A stretch of 64,000 nt of DNA from Tropicimonas sp047971885 (GCF_047971885.1 NZ_JBKEAE010000008.1:1-64000), one strand, 5' to 3'; positions 37,071 through 45,579 are shown, counted from the stretch's first letter. Notes: generated by a model from the sequence alone, not told the origin. Made by a program: numbers and translations.

Positions 37071-37642
37071 CACTCGGCAACCTTGCGCTTGGCGTAGTTG
37101 ATCGCGAGCACCAGGAACTGGACGGCCATGACGATCAGAACGATGAACAGAAAGACCTTGAGCAGCCCGGGGAACGGCGGGTTCCAGGCGCTGCCGCTGG
37201 TTTCGATGTGAACTTCGCCGTTGGGAGCCCAGACTGCGCGCTTCACGCTCTGCCATGCGGCCCAGGCAAAGAACGCACAGGAAACCATGCAGGTGAGGGA
37301 GATCACGACATCGAAGGCGCGGCGGATCCGGGGCCGGAAGTGGTCGTAGAACAGAACCACCCGGATATGCCGGTTGAGCGCCGCAACGTAGAGCCCGCCA
37401 TATATGAAGGCGCAGGCATTGATGAAGACCACCGTCTCATGCGCCCAGATCGTCGGTGCGTTGAACAGGTAGCGCATGATCACTTCGAAAAAGAGGATGG
37501 CGGCGGAAATCAGGATCCCCACCGAGAACACGATCCCCAGATGCACCACGATCCTGCCGAGTTCACCGGCCTCGGGGACGGCACGATCGGGTTTCTGTTG
37601 CTCAAGTTCGTGCTGTTCGAATGCGTCGGATGGATCTGCCAT
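37070..37642 (-). CDS. dctQ: TRAP transporter small permease DctQ
   Basis: A 190-residue protein with four predicted membrane segments, the size and topology of DctQ. It contains the family-typical VIMRYLFNAPTIWAHETVVF segment (about residue 60). The start MADPSDAFEQ is preceded by GGGAGGGAAGGG, an unusually strong ribosome site. It is coupled to dctM and lies 74 bp after dctP; that spacer holds an imperfect GC-rich hairpin (CGGG-CG-TCC / GGACCCG around 37683-37703). Confidence 0.93.
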   Translation of the reverse strand: MADPSDAFEQHELEQQKPDRAVPEAGELGRIVVHLGIVFSVGILISAAILFFEVIMRYLFNAPTIWAHETVVFINACAFIYGGLYVAALNRHIRVVLFYDHFRPRIRRAFDVVISLTCMVSCAFFAWAAWQSVKRAVWAPNGEVHIETSGSAWNPPFPGLLKVFLFIVLIVMAVQFLVLAINYAKRKVAE

Positions 37643-37716
37643 GGCCCTTCCCTCCCGAACCATATGTCGGTAACGGCCCCTCCCGGGCGTCCGGAAGGAC
37701 CCGCGCGCTTCGGCGA

Positions 37717-38742
37717 TCAGTCGGCGAGCAGGCCGTTCGCCGCGAGATAGCCGATCAGCAGGTCATAGACCTTCTGCGAGTTGGACGAGGCCCGGGCGGC
37801 TTCTTCCCACTGGGTCTTGGCGATCGAGCGGAACCTGGCGCGCTCTTCGTCTGCCCAGTCGTGGACTGTCACTTCGCCGCCTGCGGTCGCCTCTTCGGCA
37901 GCTGCAAGGTCCCGCTCCAATACGGTGGAGGCCTGATAGGCGGCGAATTCGCGGACGCTTTCGGTCAGGGCCGCCTTCATGTCGTCGGGCAGCGAATCCC
38001 AGGTCGTCTTGTTGATGCTGACCTCGATCAGCGGCATCGAGTGGAAGCCGGGGAAGACCGGGTGATGCGCGATATCGTGCAGGCCCTGCGCCTGATTGGT
38101 CGAAAACGTGTTGTAGTCCGCGGCATCGATCACGCCCTTGTCGAGCGCGGTGAACACCTCAGACCCCGGCAGGTTGACCGGTGCGGCGCCAGCGGCGGCA
38201 AATACCTTCTGCACCATGCCTTCGGGCGCCCGCACCTTGAGCCCCTTCAGGTCGTCCACACCATCAAGCGGCACCTTGGACACGAAGGCTTCCAGCCCCG
38301 GGGTCGTGGCGCCGATGAAGTGCAGCCCGTAGGGTTCGAGCATCTCGTTCATCAGGTCGTTACCGCCGCCGTTGTTCATGAAGTCGAACATCTGCTGCGG
38401 CGAGGACCACGCCCCCACCGGGTTGGCGATCAGGCCAAAGGCAGGCTCCTTTCCGGCGAAATAGGACGTGTCGGTGAAATGCCCGTCGATGATGCCGGCC
38501 GCGACAGCATCCTGCGTTTCGCTGTGGGCAACGATGGTTTCGACCGGCAGCATCTCGACCTCGATCATGCCGCCGGATTTTTCCTTCACCATGTCCGCCC
38601 ATTCCCTTTGCAGGATAAAGTTGGTGTTGCCGGCCGGATCGGACGACTGGAAGCGGAACGAATACTCCTGCGCCATGGCCGTCACTGTCATGGCACCAAG
38701 GGCCACACCGCCGAACATCACCGCGCGAATGCCTGAAGTCAT
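37717..38742 (-). CDS. dctP: TRAP transporter substrate-binding protein DctP
   Basis: A 341-residue periplasmic receptor of the DctP family. The signal peptide MTSGIRAVMFGGVALGAMTVTAMA is followed by QEYSFRFQSSDPAGNTNF. The ligand-carboxylate arginine is expected in DLKGLKVRAPEGMVQK (about residue 180), and YNTFSTNQAQGL fits the family's second half. It is the first gene of dctP-dctQ-dctM-dehydratase, with GGAGGAG upstream of the ATG. Linked to a pentonate-type dehydratase and a LacI-type regulator, it most likely binds a sugar acid. Confidence 0.93.
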   Translation of the reverse strand: MTSGIRAVMFGGVALGAMTVTAMAQEYSFRFQSSDPAGNTNFILQREWADMVKEKSGGMIEVEMLPVETIVAHSETQDAVAAGIIDGHFTDTSYFAGKEPAFGLIANPVGAWSSPQQMFDFMNNGGGNDLMNEMLEPYGLHFIGATTPGLEAFVSKVPLDGVDDLKGLKVRAPEGMVQKVFAAAGAAPVNLPGSEVFTALDKGVIDAADYNTFSTNQAQGLHDIAHHPVFPGFHSMPLIEVSINKTTWDSLPDDMKAALTESVREFAAYQASTVLERDLAAAEEATAGGEVTVHDWADEERARFRSIAKTQWEEAARASSNSQKVYDLLIGYLAANGLLAD

Positions 38743-38821
38743 GCTGTTCTTCTCCTCCACTGATTCGTTCTGGCGCCCGACAGTCCGCCTTGATGTGGAT
38801 CGCCATCTGCGCAGTTTGATT

Positions 38822-38839
38822 AATGATTGCGTTGTCATT
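38822..38839. promoter_or_regulatory. LacI-family operator candidate in the dctP / regulator spacer
   Basis: AATGATTGCGTTGTCATT has perfect 5-bp arms (AATGA/TCATT) around a central CG, the typical 18-bp LacI/GntR-gluconate operator layout. It sits 80 bp from the dctP start and 35 bp from the regulator start, so one site could control both divergent units. Binding by the adjacent LacI-type protein is inferred. Confidence 0.6.
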
Positions 38840-38873
38840 CGTCAAATGCTGAAATAGTCGCAGCAACCCGACG

Positions 38874-39974
38874 ATGACAAACCGGCAAATAGCCATGAGT
38901 GAAGAGAGAAAAGGCGATATTGTGCGCCCGACCCTTGCGGATGTGGCCCATGAAGCAGATGTCAGCGCAATCACGGTTTCGAGGACGATCCGGCAACCTC
39001 ATATCGTTGCCGAAAAATCGCGCCGCAGGGTCGAGGCCGCTATCGAGAAACTCGGTTACATTCCCGATGCCGCGGCATCGGCGCTTGCCTCACGGACATC
39101 CTCAATGATCGGCCTGCTGGTACCCTCCCTGACCAACAACGTCTTCACCGATGTTCTGCGTGGCGTCTACGAAGTGGTTGAAGGTAGCCGATATTTCGTT
39201 CAGATTGCCAATTCCCGATACAGCGCGCTGAAAGAGGAAACGCTTGTCCGTGCCTTCCTGCGCCAGAGGCCGGCAGGGCTGATCGTGGCCGGTTTCGATC
39301 AGACCGATCGCGGTCGCGATATGCTGAACGGTGCGGCCTGCCCGGTGGTACAGGTGCTGGAGCACGGCCCCGAACCTGTCGACATGGCGGTTGGGTTTCA
39401 TCACGCCGAGGCTGCGGCATTGGCCACGCGGCATCTGCTCGACAGCGGCTATCGCCGGCCGGGCTTTCTGGCGGCAAGAATGGACCCCCGGACGCAGCGC
39501 CGGATGCGGGGATTCGAGCGAACCTGCCGCGATGCCGGCGCGTTGGATGCGCGCCGTATCGTGACCACCCACCAGGCCTCGACAGTCGGACTGGGCAGAC
39601 AACTTCTCGAACTGCTGCTTTGCCAGGCTCCCGAGACCGATGCAATCTTCTGCGCCAACGACGACCTTGCCGTCGGCGCCCTGATGGAAGCGAAGCGACG
39701 GCGAATCCGGGTGCCCGAAGACCTGGGCATTTGCGGGTTCAACGACCTGGAAATGACACGGCACATGTATCCCGCGATCACCTCGGTTGCGACGCCGCGG
39801 TTCGAAACCGGGCGCCAGGCGGCAACGATGCTGCTTGAGGAAATCGCCGAACCCGGTTCGGTCGGGCGGCGCAATCGCGATCTGGGTGTCGAGTTGATGG
39901 TGCGGGAATCGACGATGCGACCACCGGGTCCGCAACCGGCCGCCGAAACGCATGCGGAAGGCAAGGCGCCCTGA
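38874..39974 (+). CDS. LacI-family transcriptional regulator (GntR-gluconate-like)
   Basis: A 366-residue regulator; a start at 38895 (MSEERKGD) is equally possible. The helix-turn-helix is RPTLADVAHEADVSAITVS followed by the hinge helix AAASALASRTS, and a periplasmic-binding-protein-like effector domain runs from about residue 65 (IGLLVPSLTNNVFTDVLRGV) to 340. The overall pattern is closest to gluconate-type GntR members of the LacI family. It is divergent from the TRAP/dehydratase operon and most likely represses it until a sugar acid binds. Confidence 0.92.
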   Translation: MTNRQIAMSEERKGDIVRPTLADVAHEADVSAITVSRTIRQPHIVAEKSRRRVEAAIEKLGYIPDAAASALASRTSSMIGLLVPSLTNNVFTDVLRGVYEVVEGSRYFVQIANSRYSALKEETLVRAFLRQRPAGLIVAGFDQTDRGRDMLNGAACPVVQVLEHGPEPVDMAVGFHHAEAAALATRHLLDSGYRRPGFLAARMDPRTQRRMRGFERTCRDAGALDARRIVTTHQASTVGLGRQLLELLLCQAPETDAIFCANDDLAVGALMEAKRRRIRVPEDLGICGFNDLEMTRHMYPAITSVATPRFETGRQAATMLLEEIAEPGSVGRRNRDLGVELMVRESTMRPPGPQPAAETHAEGKAP

Positions 39975-40074
39975 GCGCGATATCCGCCGACGGTGCGCGC
40001 CCAACTCGCCGCCCGCACCGCTGCCGGAAACGCCGCGCCAAACATGATCCAAAAATCATGGCCGGCATGCAAAC

Positions 40075-40088
40075 TTGACCGAAGTCAA
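40075..40088. promoter_or_regulatory. FNR/FnrL-type box upstream of feoABC
   Basis: TTGACCGAAGTCAA is a perfect TTGAC-N4-GTCAA inverted repeat, one base per half-site away from the FNR consensus TTGAT-N4-ATCAA. It lies 91 bp upstream of the feoA start. Ferrous iron uptake is classically switched on without oxygen by FNR-type regulators, and FnrL control of feo genes is known in Rhodobacter, so this fits well. Confidence 0.6.
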
Positions 40089-40178
40089 AGAAGTAATTCT
40101 GTCGGATATGTATCCGGGTGCAACTCAAATTGTCGGGTTTCCGGCTGCGATTCGCGACATGTCGGTGGAGGCAGGATC

Positions 40179-40478
40179 ATGAGCCTGAACGGATTGCCCC
40201 TTGCCCTGGCCTCGACCGGTCAGCGTGTCGAAGTGACGGCAATCGCCGGCGGGCGCGAGATTCGCAAGCGGCTTTGCGATCTGGGGCTGACGACCGGCAA
40301 GTGCCTGGAGGTTCTCCAGAAGCATGGCGGCGGCCCGATGGTGGTCGCGCTTGGTGAAAGCCGGTTTGCGCTGGGAGCCGGCATGGCCGAAAAGGTACTG
40401 GTCATTCCGCAAATCCAGTCCGTTCCGCCCGGTTCCCGCCACAAACCCGGACAATCCCGCCGTGGCTGGTTCGGCTGA
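40179..40478 (+). CDS. feoA: Ferrous iron transport protein FeoA
   Basis: A 99-residue protein with an SH3-like FeoA domain: LPLALASTGQRVEVTAIAGG, then IRKRLCDLGLTTGKCLEVLQ and the C-terminal strand FALGAGMAEKVLVIP. FeoA is a small cytosolic partner of FeoB. About 15 residues at the C-terminus (SRHKPGQSRRGWFG) extend past the usual fold. The start follows GGAGGCAGG. It overlaps the feoB GTG start by 17 bp. Confidence 0.9.
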   Translation: MSLNGLPLALASTGQRVEVTAIAGGREIRKRLCDLGLTTGKCLEVLQKHGGGPMVVALGESRFALGAGMAEKVLVIPQIQSVPPGSRHKPGQSRRGWFG

Positions 40479-42843
40479 TACCGGCTGCCATTGCAGCCCC
40501 GCACCGAAGATACGGAAAACGGCCGGCGCGCCAGAACTGACCTTTGCGATTGTCGGCAACCCGAACTGCGGCAAGACCACGGTCTTCAACGCGCTGACCG
40601 GCGGCCATCAGCACACCGGCAACTGGGCCGGCGTGACGGTGGAGAAGAAGGTAGGGCGGTTCGCCCACGGCGGACGGCAGGTGGAACTGGTCGACCTGCC
40701 CGGCGTCTATTCGCTGACCGTGGCCGGGGGCAACAGTTCGCTCGACGAAAGACTGGCGCGCGATTACATCGTGTCGGCCAAACCCGATCTGCTGATCGAC
40801 CTGATCGACGCCTCCAATCTTGAGCGGAACCTCTATCTGACCGTCCAGTTGCTCGAGATGGGCACGCCGATGATGGTCGCTCTCAACATGATGGACGTGG
40901 CACGCGCCCGCAGCATCGAGATCGACATGGCCCGGCTTTCGCATCATCTGGGCTGTCCGGTGGTGCCGCTGGTGGCCGCCACGGGCAAAGGGCTCGACCG
41001 GCTGAGGGATGTCGCCGTTGCCGAGGCCGAACGCGGCGCCCCCCCGGATTGCGATGTCGAATTCGGGCCCGAAATCGAAACGGCGATCGCCGATCTGACA
41101 CCGATGATCGCCCGGTCGACCGAAGACGCGTCGCCACGCTGGCTGGCGATCAAGCACCTCGAAGGTGACGAGCTTTGCCCCGGCATGACCGACCCGGCGC
41201 TTGCGGCGCCGGTGGCGGCGCGGCGTGCGGCGCTGGAAACCGAACTCGCGGCCGATGTCGATACCGCCGTCGCCTGCGGGCGCTACGATCTGGTCACCCG
41301 TATCGCGCGGGGCAGCATGCAGCGGACGAACGAGCTTGGCCGTACCTTCTCGGACCGGCTCGACCGGATCGTGCTCGGCCGCGCACTCGGCTTTCCGCTT
41401 TTCCTGCTCGCCGTCTATCTGATGTTCATGTTCACCATCAACATCGGCGGCGCCTTCATCGATTTCTTCGACATCCTCGGTCGGACGCTGTTTGTCGATA
41501 CGCCGGCGGCGATTCTGAGCGCCATCGGCGCGCCGGACTGGCTGATCACCATCCTCGCCACCGGTATCGGCAGCGGCATCCAGACGGTTGCAACCTTTGT
41601 TCCCATTGTCGGGTTTCTGTTCATCGCCCTCTCGGTGCTTGAGGAATCGGGCTATATGGCACGCGCGGCCTTTGTGACCGACCGGCTGATGCGGCGCATC
41701 GGCCTGCCCGGCAAGAGCTTCGTCCCGCTGATCGTCGGTTTCGGCTGCAACGTGCCGGCGATCATGGCGGCACGCACACTGGAACGGCGCCGCGACCGCA
41801 CCATCACCGTCCTGATGACGCCCTTCATGTCCTGCGGCGCCCGGATGCCGGTCTACGCGCTGTTTGCCGCCGCCTTCTTTCCCACCGGCGGGCAGAACCT
41901 CGTCTTCCTGCTCTACCTGATCGGTCTGGCGGCTGCCGTCGGCACGGGCTTTCTGCTCAAGACGACCCTGTTGCGCGGCGAAACGGACCCTTTTGTGATG
42001 GAGTTGCCCCCCTATCACCTGCCGACCTTGCGCGGCCTTCTGCGCCGCACCTGGGAGCGTTTGCGCGCCTTCGTGATGGATGCGGGAAAGATCATCGTCA
42101 TGATGGTGGCGGCTCTCGCCTTTCTCAATTCGTGGGGAACCGATGGCAGCTTCGGCCACGAGGACAGCGAAAGCTCCGTCCTGTCCGGGATCGGCCGCGC
42201 GGTGACGCCCATCTTCGCGCCGATGGGAATCTCGCAGGAAAACTGGCCCGCCACCGTCGGCATCCTCAGCGGGCTGCTGGCCAAGGAGGCCGTCGTCGGA
42301 ACCATGAACACCCTTTATTCCGGGCTGTCCGCCGGCGCGCCCGATCCGGAACCGTTCTCGTTCGCCGGTGGCATCCGAGAGGCTTTCTCGACCCTCGGCC
42401 CGAACCTGCGCGGCGCCCTGGGCCAGGCGCGCGACCCGATGGGGATCGGTGTCGGCGAGTTGGCCGATCAGCAGGTGGCGGCGGCCGAACAGGAGGTCGA
42501 CCAGGGCACGTTCGGCCGGCTGGTCACGCTTTTCGACGGACGTATCGGTGCGTTTGCCTATCTGCTGATGGTGCTGCTCTACATGCCCTGTGTGGCGACG
42601 CTGGGTGCGATCTGGCGCGAGACCGGGCGCGGCTGGACGCTGTTCGCCGGCGGCTGGACGCTGGGGCTCGGCTATGGTTCGGCGGTCCTGTTTTACCAGG
42701 CGGCGACCTTTGCCCGGCATCCCGGCAGTTCGGCACTGTGGATCGCCGGCATCCTTGCCTGCCTTGCCGGGTTTGTCTGGGTGTTGCGGCGCATCGGCGC
42801 ACGGACGCATCCCGGCCGGATGCCGGTGGCGATGGCCGAATAG
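40462..42843 (+). CDS. feoB: Ferrous iron transport protein FeoB
   Basis: A 793-residue inner-membrane Fe2+ transporter. The N-terminal GTPase domain has G1 GNPNCGKTT (residues 32-40), the G2 region TGNWAGVTVEKK, G3 DLPGVYSL and G4 LNMMDVARA. The membrane part contains the two Gate segments with GRTLFVDTPAA and VPLIVGFGCNVPAIMAARTL (the conserved Cys-containing motif), and ends with further helices. A GTG start inside feoA is chosen; the preceding frame is feoA in another phase. An unusual charged insert (residues about 655-690, DQQVAAAEQEVDQG) links two helices. Confidence 0.96.
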   Translation: MAGSADTGCHCSPAPKIRKTAGAPELTFAIVGNPNCGKTTVFNALTGGHQHTGNWAGVTVEKKVGRFAHGGRQVELVDLPGVYSLTVAGGNSSLDERLARDYIVSAKPDLLIDLIDASNLERNLYLTVQLLEMGTPMMVALNMMDVARARSIEIDMARLSHHLGCPVVPLVAATGKGLDRLRDVAVAEAERGAPPDCDVEFGPEIETAIADLTPMIARSTEDASPRWLAIKHLEGDELCPGMTDPALAAPVAARRAALETELAADVDTAVACGRYDLVTRIARGSMQRTNELGRTFSDRLDRIVLGRALGFPLFLLAVYLMFMFTINIGGAFIDFFDILGRTLFVDTPAAILSAIGAPDWLITILATGIGSGIQTVATFVPIVGFLFIALSVLEESGYMARAAFVTDRLMRRIGLPGKSFVPLIVGFGCNVPAIMAARTLERRRDRTITVLMTPFMSCGARMPVYALFAAAFFPTGGQNLVFLLYLIGLAAAVGTGFLLKTTLLRGETDPFVMELPPYHLPTLRGLLRRTWERLRAFVMDAGKIIVMMVAALAFLNSWGTDGSFGHEDSESSVLSGIGRAVTPIFAPMGISQENWPATVGILSGLLAKEAVVGTMNTLYSGLSAGAPDPEPFSFAGGIREAFSTLGPNLRGALGQARDPMGIGVGELADQQVAAAEQEVDQGTFGRLVTLFDGRIGAFAYLLMVLLYMPCVATLGAIWRETGRGWTLFAGGWTLGLGYGSAVLFYQAATFARHPGSSALWIAGILACLAGFVWVLRRIGARTHPGRMPVAMAE

Positions 42844-42852
42844 GGGCCGCCG

Positions 42853-43098
42853 ATGCTGATGGAGTTGAAAAGCTATCTCGAAACCAACGGTCCGGCGAGC
42901 CTTGAGGATATGGCGAACCGTTTCCGCATCGCACCCGACGCCCTGCGCGGCATGCTCGATCACTGGGTGCGGAAGGGCGCCATCGTGCGGAAAAACCTAG
43001 CGCCGGCCTGCGGCGGCTGTTCGGTGGGTCATTGCGGCGGTTGCACCAGCGCCGACGCCTTCGAAATATACACTCCCCTTCAGGCCGGGCTGGTATAG
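42853..43098 (+). CDS. feoC: FeoC-like [Fe-S]/winged-helix regulator protein
   Basis: An 81-residue protein with a small winged helix (ELKSYLETNGPASLEDMANR and DALRGMLDHWVRKGAIVRK) followed by a cysteine cluster CGGCSVGHCGGC at about residues 53-64. This is the FeoC layout, thought to bind an iron-sulfur cluster and tune FeoB levels or activity. It starts 9 bp after the feoB stop; a second ATG two codons in is also possible. Confidence 0.85.
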   Translation: MLMELKSYLETNGPASLEDMANRFRIAPDALRGMLDHWVRKGAIVRKNLAPACGGCSVGHCGGCTSADAFEIYTPLQAGLV

Positions 43099-43101
43099 GG
43101 G

Positions 43102-43662
43102 TCAGTCCGCGAACGCGGCGGCAAGGTTTTCGGGAAGAGCGAACTCGGCCAGAACGCGGGCGCGCGCATCGGACGACATCTTCCGCGCCGTCTTGAACAC
43201 GATATCGGCAATCTTCTCGTCGGAATGCCTGGCGGCGAAAGGTGCGAAATACCATTTCAGGAAGACGAAGCAGATCACGTTTTCCAGCGACTGCACCTCG
43301 GCATCCCGCTTCAGCCCTTCCTTGCGCAGCATTCGTCCGGCCTCGGCGATCTGCTCTTCCCGATAGCCGGACGCCTTCATGAAGGCCCCTACCCGTTCGG
43401 CGTGATGGCGGGCCAGATCGCGCCGCCAGGTCAGGTAGCCGGTTCGTCCCTCGGGATAATCGGTGCGTTTCAGAATCCAGCGCTCGACATGCTGCCCGCG
43501 CGCCGCGATCAGCAGCAGGTCGGACGCCTCGGGATAAAGCCGGCGCGCCTCCGCACTCATCCGCTCGCCATAGAGCTGCGCTTCGGGTCGCCCCTCGTCC
43601 AGCCTGGGGTCGGCGGCATTCGCCGCATCGATCGCCGCAATCACATCGTCAAGTCTGCTCAT
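43102..43662 (-). CDS. DUF4202 family protein
   Basis: A 186-residue soluble protein of the DUF4202 family: it begins MSRLDDVIAAIDAANAADPR, has LLIAARGQHVERWILKR with the family's conserved His, then TWRRDLARHHAERVGAFMK and SLENVICFVFLKWYFAPFA. The paired histidines suggest a metal-dependent HD-like fold but the function is unknown. It converges on feoC with 3 bp between stops. The family is common in marine alphaproteobacteria. Confidence 0.85.
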   Translation of the reverse strand: MSRLDDVIAAIDAANAADPRLDEGRPEAQLYGERMSAEARRLYPEASDLLLIAARGQHVERWILKRTDYPEGRTGYLTWRRDLARHHAERVGAFMKASGYREEQIAEAGRMLRKEGLKRDAEVQSLENVICFVFLKWYFAPFAARHSDEKIADIVFKTARKMSSDARARVLAEFALPENLAAAFAD

Positions 43663-43833
43663 GCGCCCGGGCTATCCCAGCCGCCCGCCCCATTCAAGAG
43701 CCCGCACTGCGCACTTTGCCGTTTTCCAGACGACCGGCCATGCCTGATATCGGTATTCCCTGACTCACCGCCACTTATCCCCGCGGACTTTTCGGGGCTT
43801 GTGCAGTTTCTGCTCCTCTAGAGTCGTTCGCGA

Positions 43834-44058
43834 TCAGGTTGGGGCATAGCCTGCGTTTCGGAGGCAGTTTGCGCTCTCTTTTTTGGCTGATTGCGTCAAG
43901 GGCTGTCTTGATCGCATCGCACAAGGTGTCGAAGCACCTTGGGGCGAGGCTGCGGACGATGCATTTGATCTTTGCGAACATCTGTTCGATCGGATTGAGG
44001 TCGGGCGAGTATGGCGGAAGGACCCAGTGTTTGTTTCGGGGTGGCCCGACTCCGCCAT
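43834..44058 (-). pseudogene. IS630-family transposase, C-terminal remnant
   Basis: On the minus strand the translation HWVLPPYSPDLNPIEQMFAK, with the DDE-family final Glu in NPIEQ, continues as IKCIVRSLAPRCFDTLCDAI. After a one-base frame change at a run of six A (around 43891) it ends as AKKESANCLRNAGYAPT and stop at 43834. This is the C-terminal quarter of an IS630-type transposase. No N-terminal part, inverted repeat or TA duplication was found, so it is an immobile fragment. It abuts the integrase remnant. Confidence 0.75.
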
Positions 44059-44118
44059 GTTATGCCGGGGATTGCCCGCAGGTGACGGAGCAGAGCGCCA
44101 TACACGAGGAGACGGACC

Positions 44119-44570
44119 ATGGGAGGGCGGCTGCGCGTCCAAACGAAAAAGCGCGGGCGGCTGGCGCGTTTCCCAATCACGCCCACGCTTGCCGAAGTCA
44201 TCGGCGCAACCCCGCCAGGGCAATATTGATCCTGACGAACGCAACCGGGAACCAATTGACCACACATAGGGCTTCAGAGGCCGTCAGACAGTGGTAGGAC
44301 AAGGTCAAGCTGTCCAAAGACCTTCGGTTGTATGATGCAAGGGGCACAGCCGCCACAATGCTACTAAATGCGGGCCTGTCACTGGCCGAAATCACAAATC
44401 ACATGGGCTGGTCTGTCCGATACGCGGCGAACGTCATCAAGCATTATGCACGGGTCTCACCCGACGAAACAGACGCCGTTTTGGTCAAACTGGCGCAGTC
44501 AAAAAGGGGGGGGCAGCGTGAACAAAACTGTAAACGCACCTGTAAACGGCGCATGGCGCGCAAAGGGTAG
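44119..44570 (+). pseudogene. Tyrosine recombinase (phage/island integrase), C-terminal remnant with frameshift and stop
   Basis: Three pieces read as one integrase catalytic domain. RLRVQTKKRGRLARFPITPT...LAEVIGATPPGQ lies in the frame of 44119. After a frameshift near 44223, ILILTNATGNQLTTHRASEAVRQW ends at a TAG (44295-44297). The same frame resumes as DKVKLSKDLRLYDARGTAAT, with the catalytic R of the HxxR-like DARGT motif, then EITNHMGWSVRYAANVIKHY with the terminal nucleophile Tyr, and a tail to 44570. The N-terminal arm- and core-binding domains are missing. Its end is 25 bp from the 3' end of tRNA-Cys, a usual integration target. Confidence 0.78.
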
Positions 44571-44595
44571 TTTGAAGCAAGTCACTGAAAGTAAA

Positions 44596-44669
44596 TGGAG
44601 GCGAGTACCGGAATCGAACCGGTGTACACGGATTTGCAATCCGCTGCGTCACCACTCCGCCAACTCGCC
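44596..44669 (-). tRNA. tRNA-Cys (anticodon GCA)
   Basis: The reverse strand folds as a complete 74-nt tRNA including encoded CCA: acceptor stem GGCGAGT/ACTCGCC, D-arm, anticodon loop ATTGCAA with GCA, T-arm ACCGG-TTCGATT-CCGGT, and discriminator T, as is universal for tRNA-Cys. It is probably functional. Its 3' end faces the integrase remnant, consistent with past use as an attachment site. Confidence 0.96.
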
Positions 44670-44797
44670 GGGGGCATCGTTTCCTTATGGACAAGTGTCA
44701 GGGTCGTCAAGGGTCTACCACACCGGCTAACGGTTTCCTGTCCGTGCCTGTTTCGCTTGTCTCAGACAACGATTCCTGTGTTTCGATCATGGTAGGG

Positions 44798-44960
44798 GCA
44801 GTTCATCTTGGACTCGACACGGCTCCGGCGGTGATAATCGCTCCATCGTCGCCAGATAGCGCGGCTCAGATATCTTAAGGCCCGCAGAGCTTCGTTGCGT
44901 GCGACGGCGCCCGGGTTCGTCGGCTTCCATGGCTTGGCGGTTTTGCGGGGCGGGATGTCT
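44798..44960 (-). pseudogene. IS5-family transposase fragment
   Basis: Minus-strand translation DIPPRKTAKPWKPTNPGAVA, then RNEALRALRYLSRAIWRRWS and YHRRSRVESKMNC, matches the C-terminal region of IS5-type transposases common in Rhodobacteraceae (RNEALRAsKYLGRALWRRW-SGYHRRSRVE). It is cut off at both ends: the N-terminal two thirds are missing and the sequence loses similarity after SKMNC. It lies directly on the 3' end of the tnsA-like gene, whose reading frame runs into it out of phase, so it marks the truncation point. Confidence 0.75.
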
Positions 44961-45579
44961 TTGTTGCACAAATCGGCTGATGATCGGAGTTCCCCATTCC
45001 CTGGACAGACCTATAATAACCTTCGAACGGCTGGTTCAGATCGCCAAGCGAGGCAAAGCCCTGCAAGAGTTCCAGATTCTGCACCAGAGCCTTCGGCAAT
45101 TCCCGCTCGGTGACGATTCCCCAATCCACACCCCGGGCAGACCAACAGCGCCGTTCGATCTCCAGCTTCTCGATGGTGCGCGGCTTGCCCAAGGCATCAG
45201 ACGGCTTGATCGACCGTGCGATCGTGACGATCCTGCCATCCCGCTCCAGATCGATCACCAGATCGGTGGTCTGGACCAGCGCCACCCGGCTCTTGCTATC
45301 GACCGGATGCCGGAACCCGGCCGCTTCGGCGATGCTCTGCGTCTCATCGCGGTCCAGCGGGAACTGCTCGCGGATATCGCGCACGTCATCGCGAAAGTCG
45401 TAGATCAGAAAGGCGCAGCGTTCGATATCCGAGAGCAGGTGATGGACGCGCCCGGTAATCACTCCCGAAAGCCGATGCGAGCGACCGCGTGAAGCCACAT
45501 CCTGCACATTCAGCCAGGGCTGTAGTCGGCGCCCCCCCACGCGCCTCCTTGCAAAAGCACGCGATTCTCGCTTCGTCAA
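44875..45579 (-). pseudogene. tnsA: Tn7-like TnsA endonuclease, C-terminally truncated
   Basis: A 234-residue frame whose first 190 residues or so are a TnsA transposon-end endonuclease. Family landmarks are SRGRSHRLSGVITGRVHHLL, DIREQFPL, and GVDWGIVTERELPKALVQNL. The catalytic triad is complete: Glu53 (HHLLSDIE), Asp105 (TTDLVIDL) and Lys124 (RSIKPSD), spaced like E63/D114/K132 of E. coli Tn7 TnsA. After about 45010 the frame enters IS5-type DNA and becomes unrelated, so the C-terminal domain that contacts TnsC is lost. tnsB, tnsC and tnsD are absent. It lies just downstream of glmS, on the same strand. The start codon (TTG at 45579) is uncertain. Confidence 0.82.

Noticed and set aside
40402..42963. 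853-codon minus-strand frame opposite feoB
   Set aside because: Shadow of feoB; low-complexity charged sequence without any recognisable motif.
43885..43898. AAAAAAG as a programmed frameshift site in the IS630 fragment
   Set aside because: The element is only a C-terminal remnant, so an ordinary indel explains the frame change equally well.
44717..44721. ACCAC as the left target duplication of the Tn7-like element
   Set aside because: It is not followed by TGT or by TnsB-like repeats; five bases match easily by chance.
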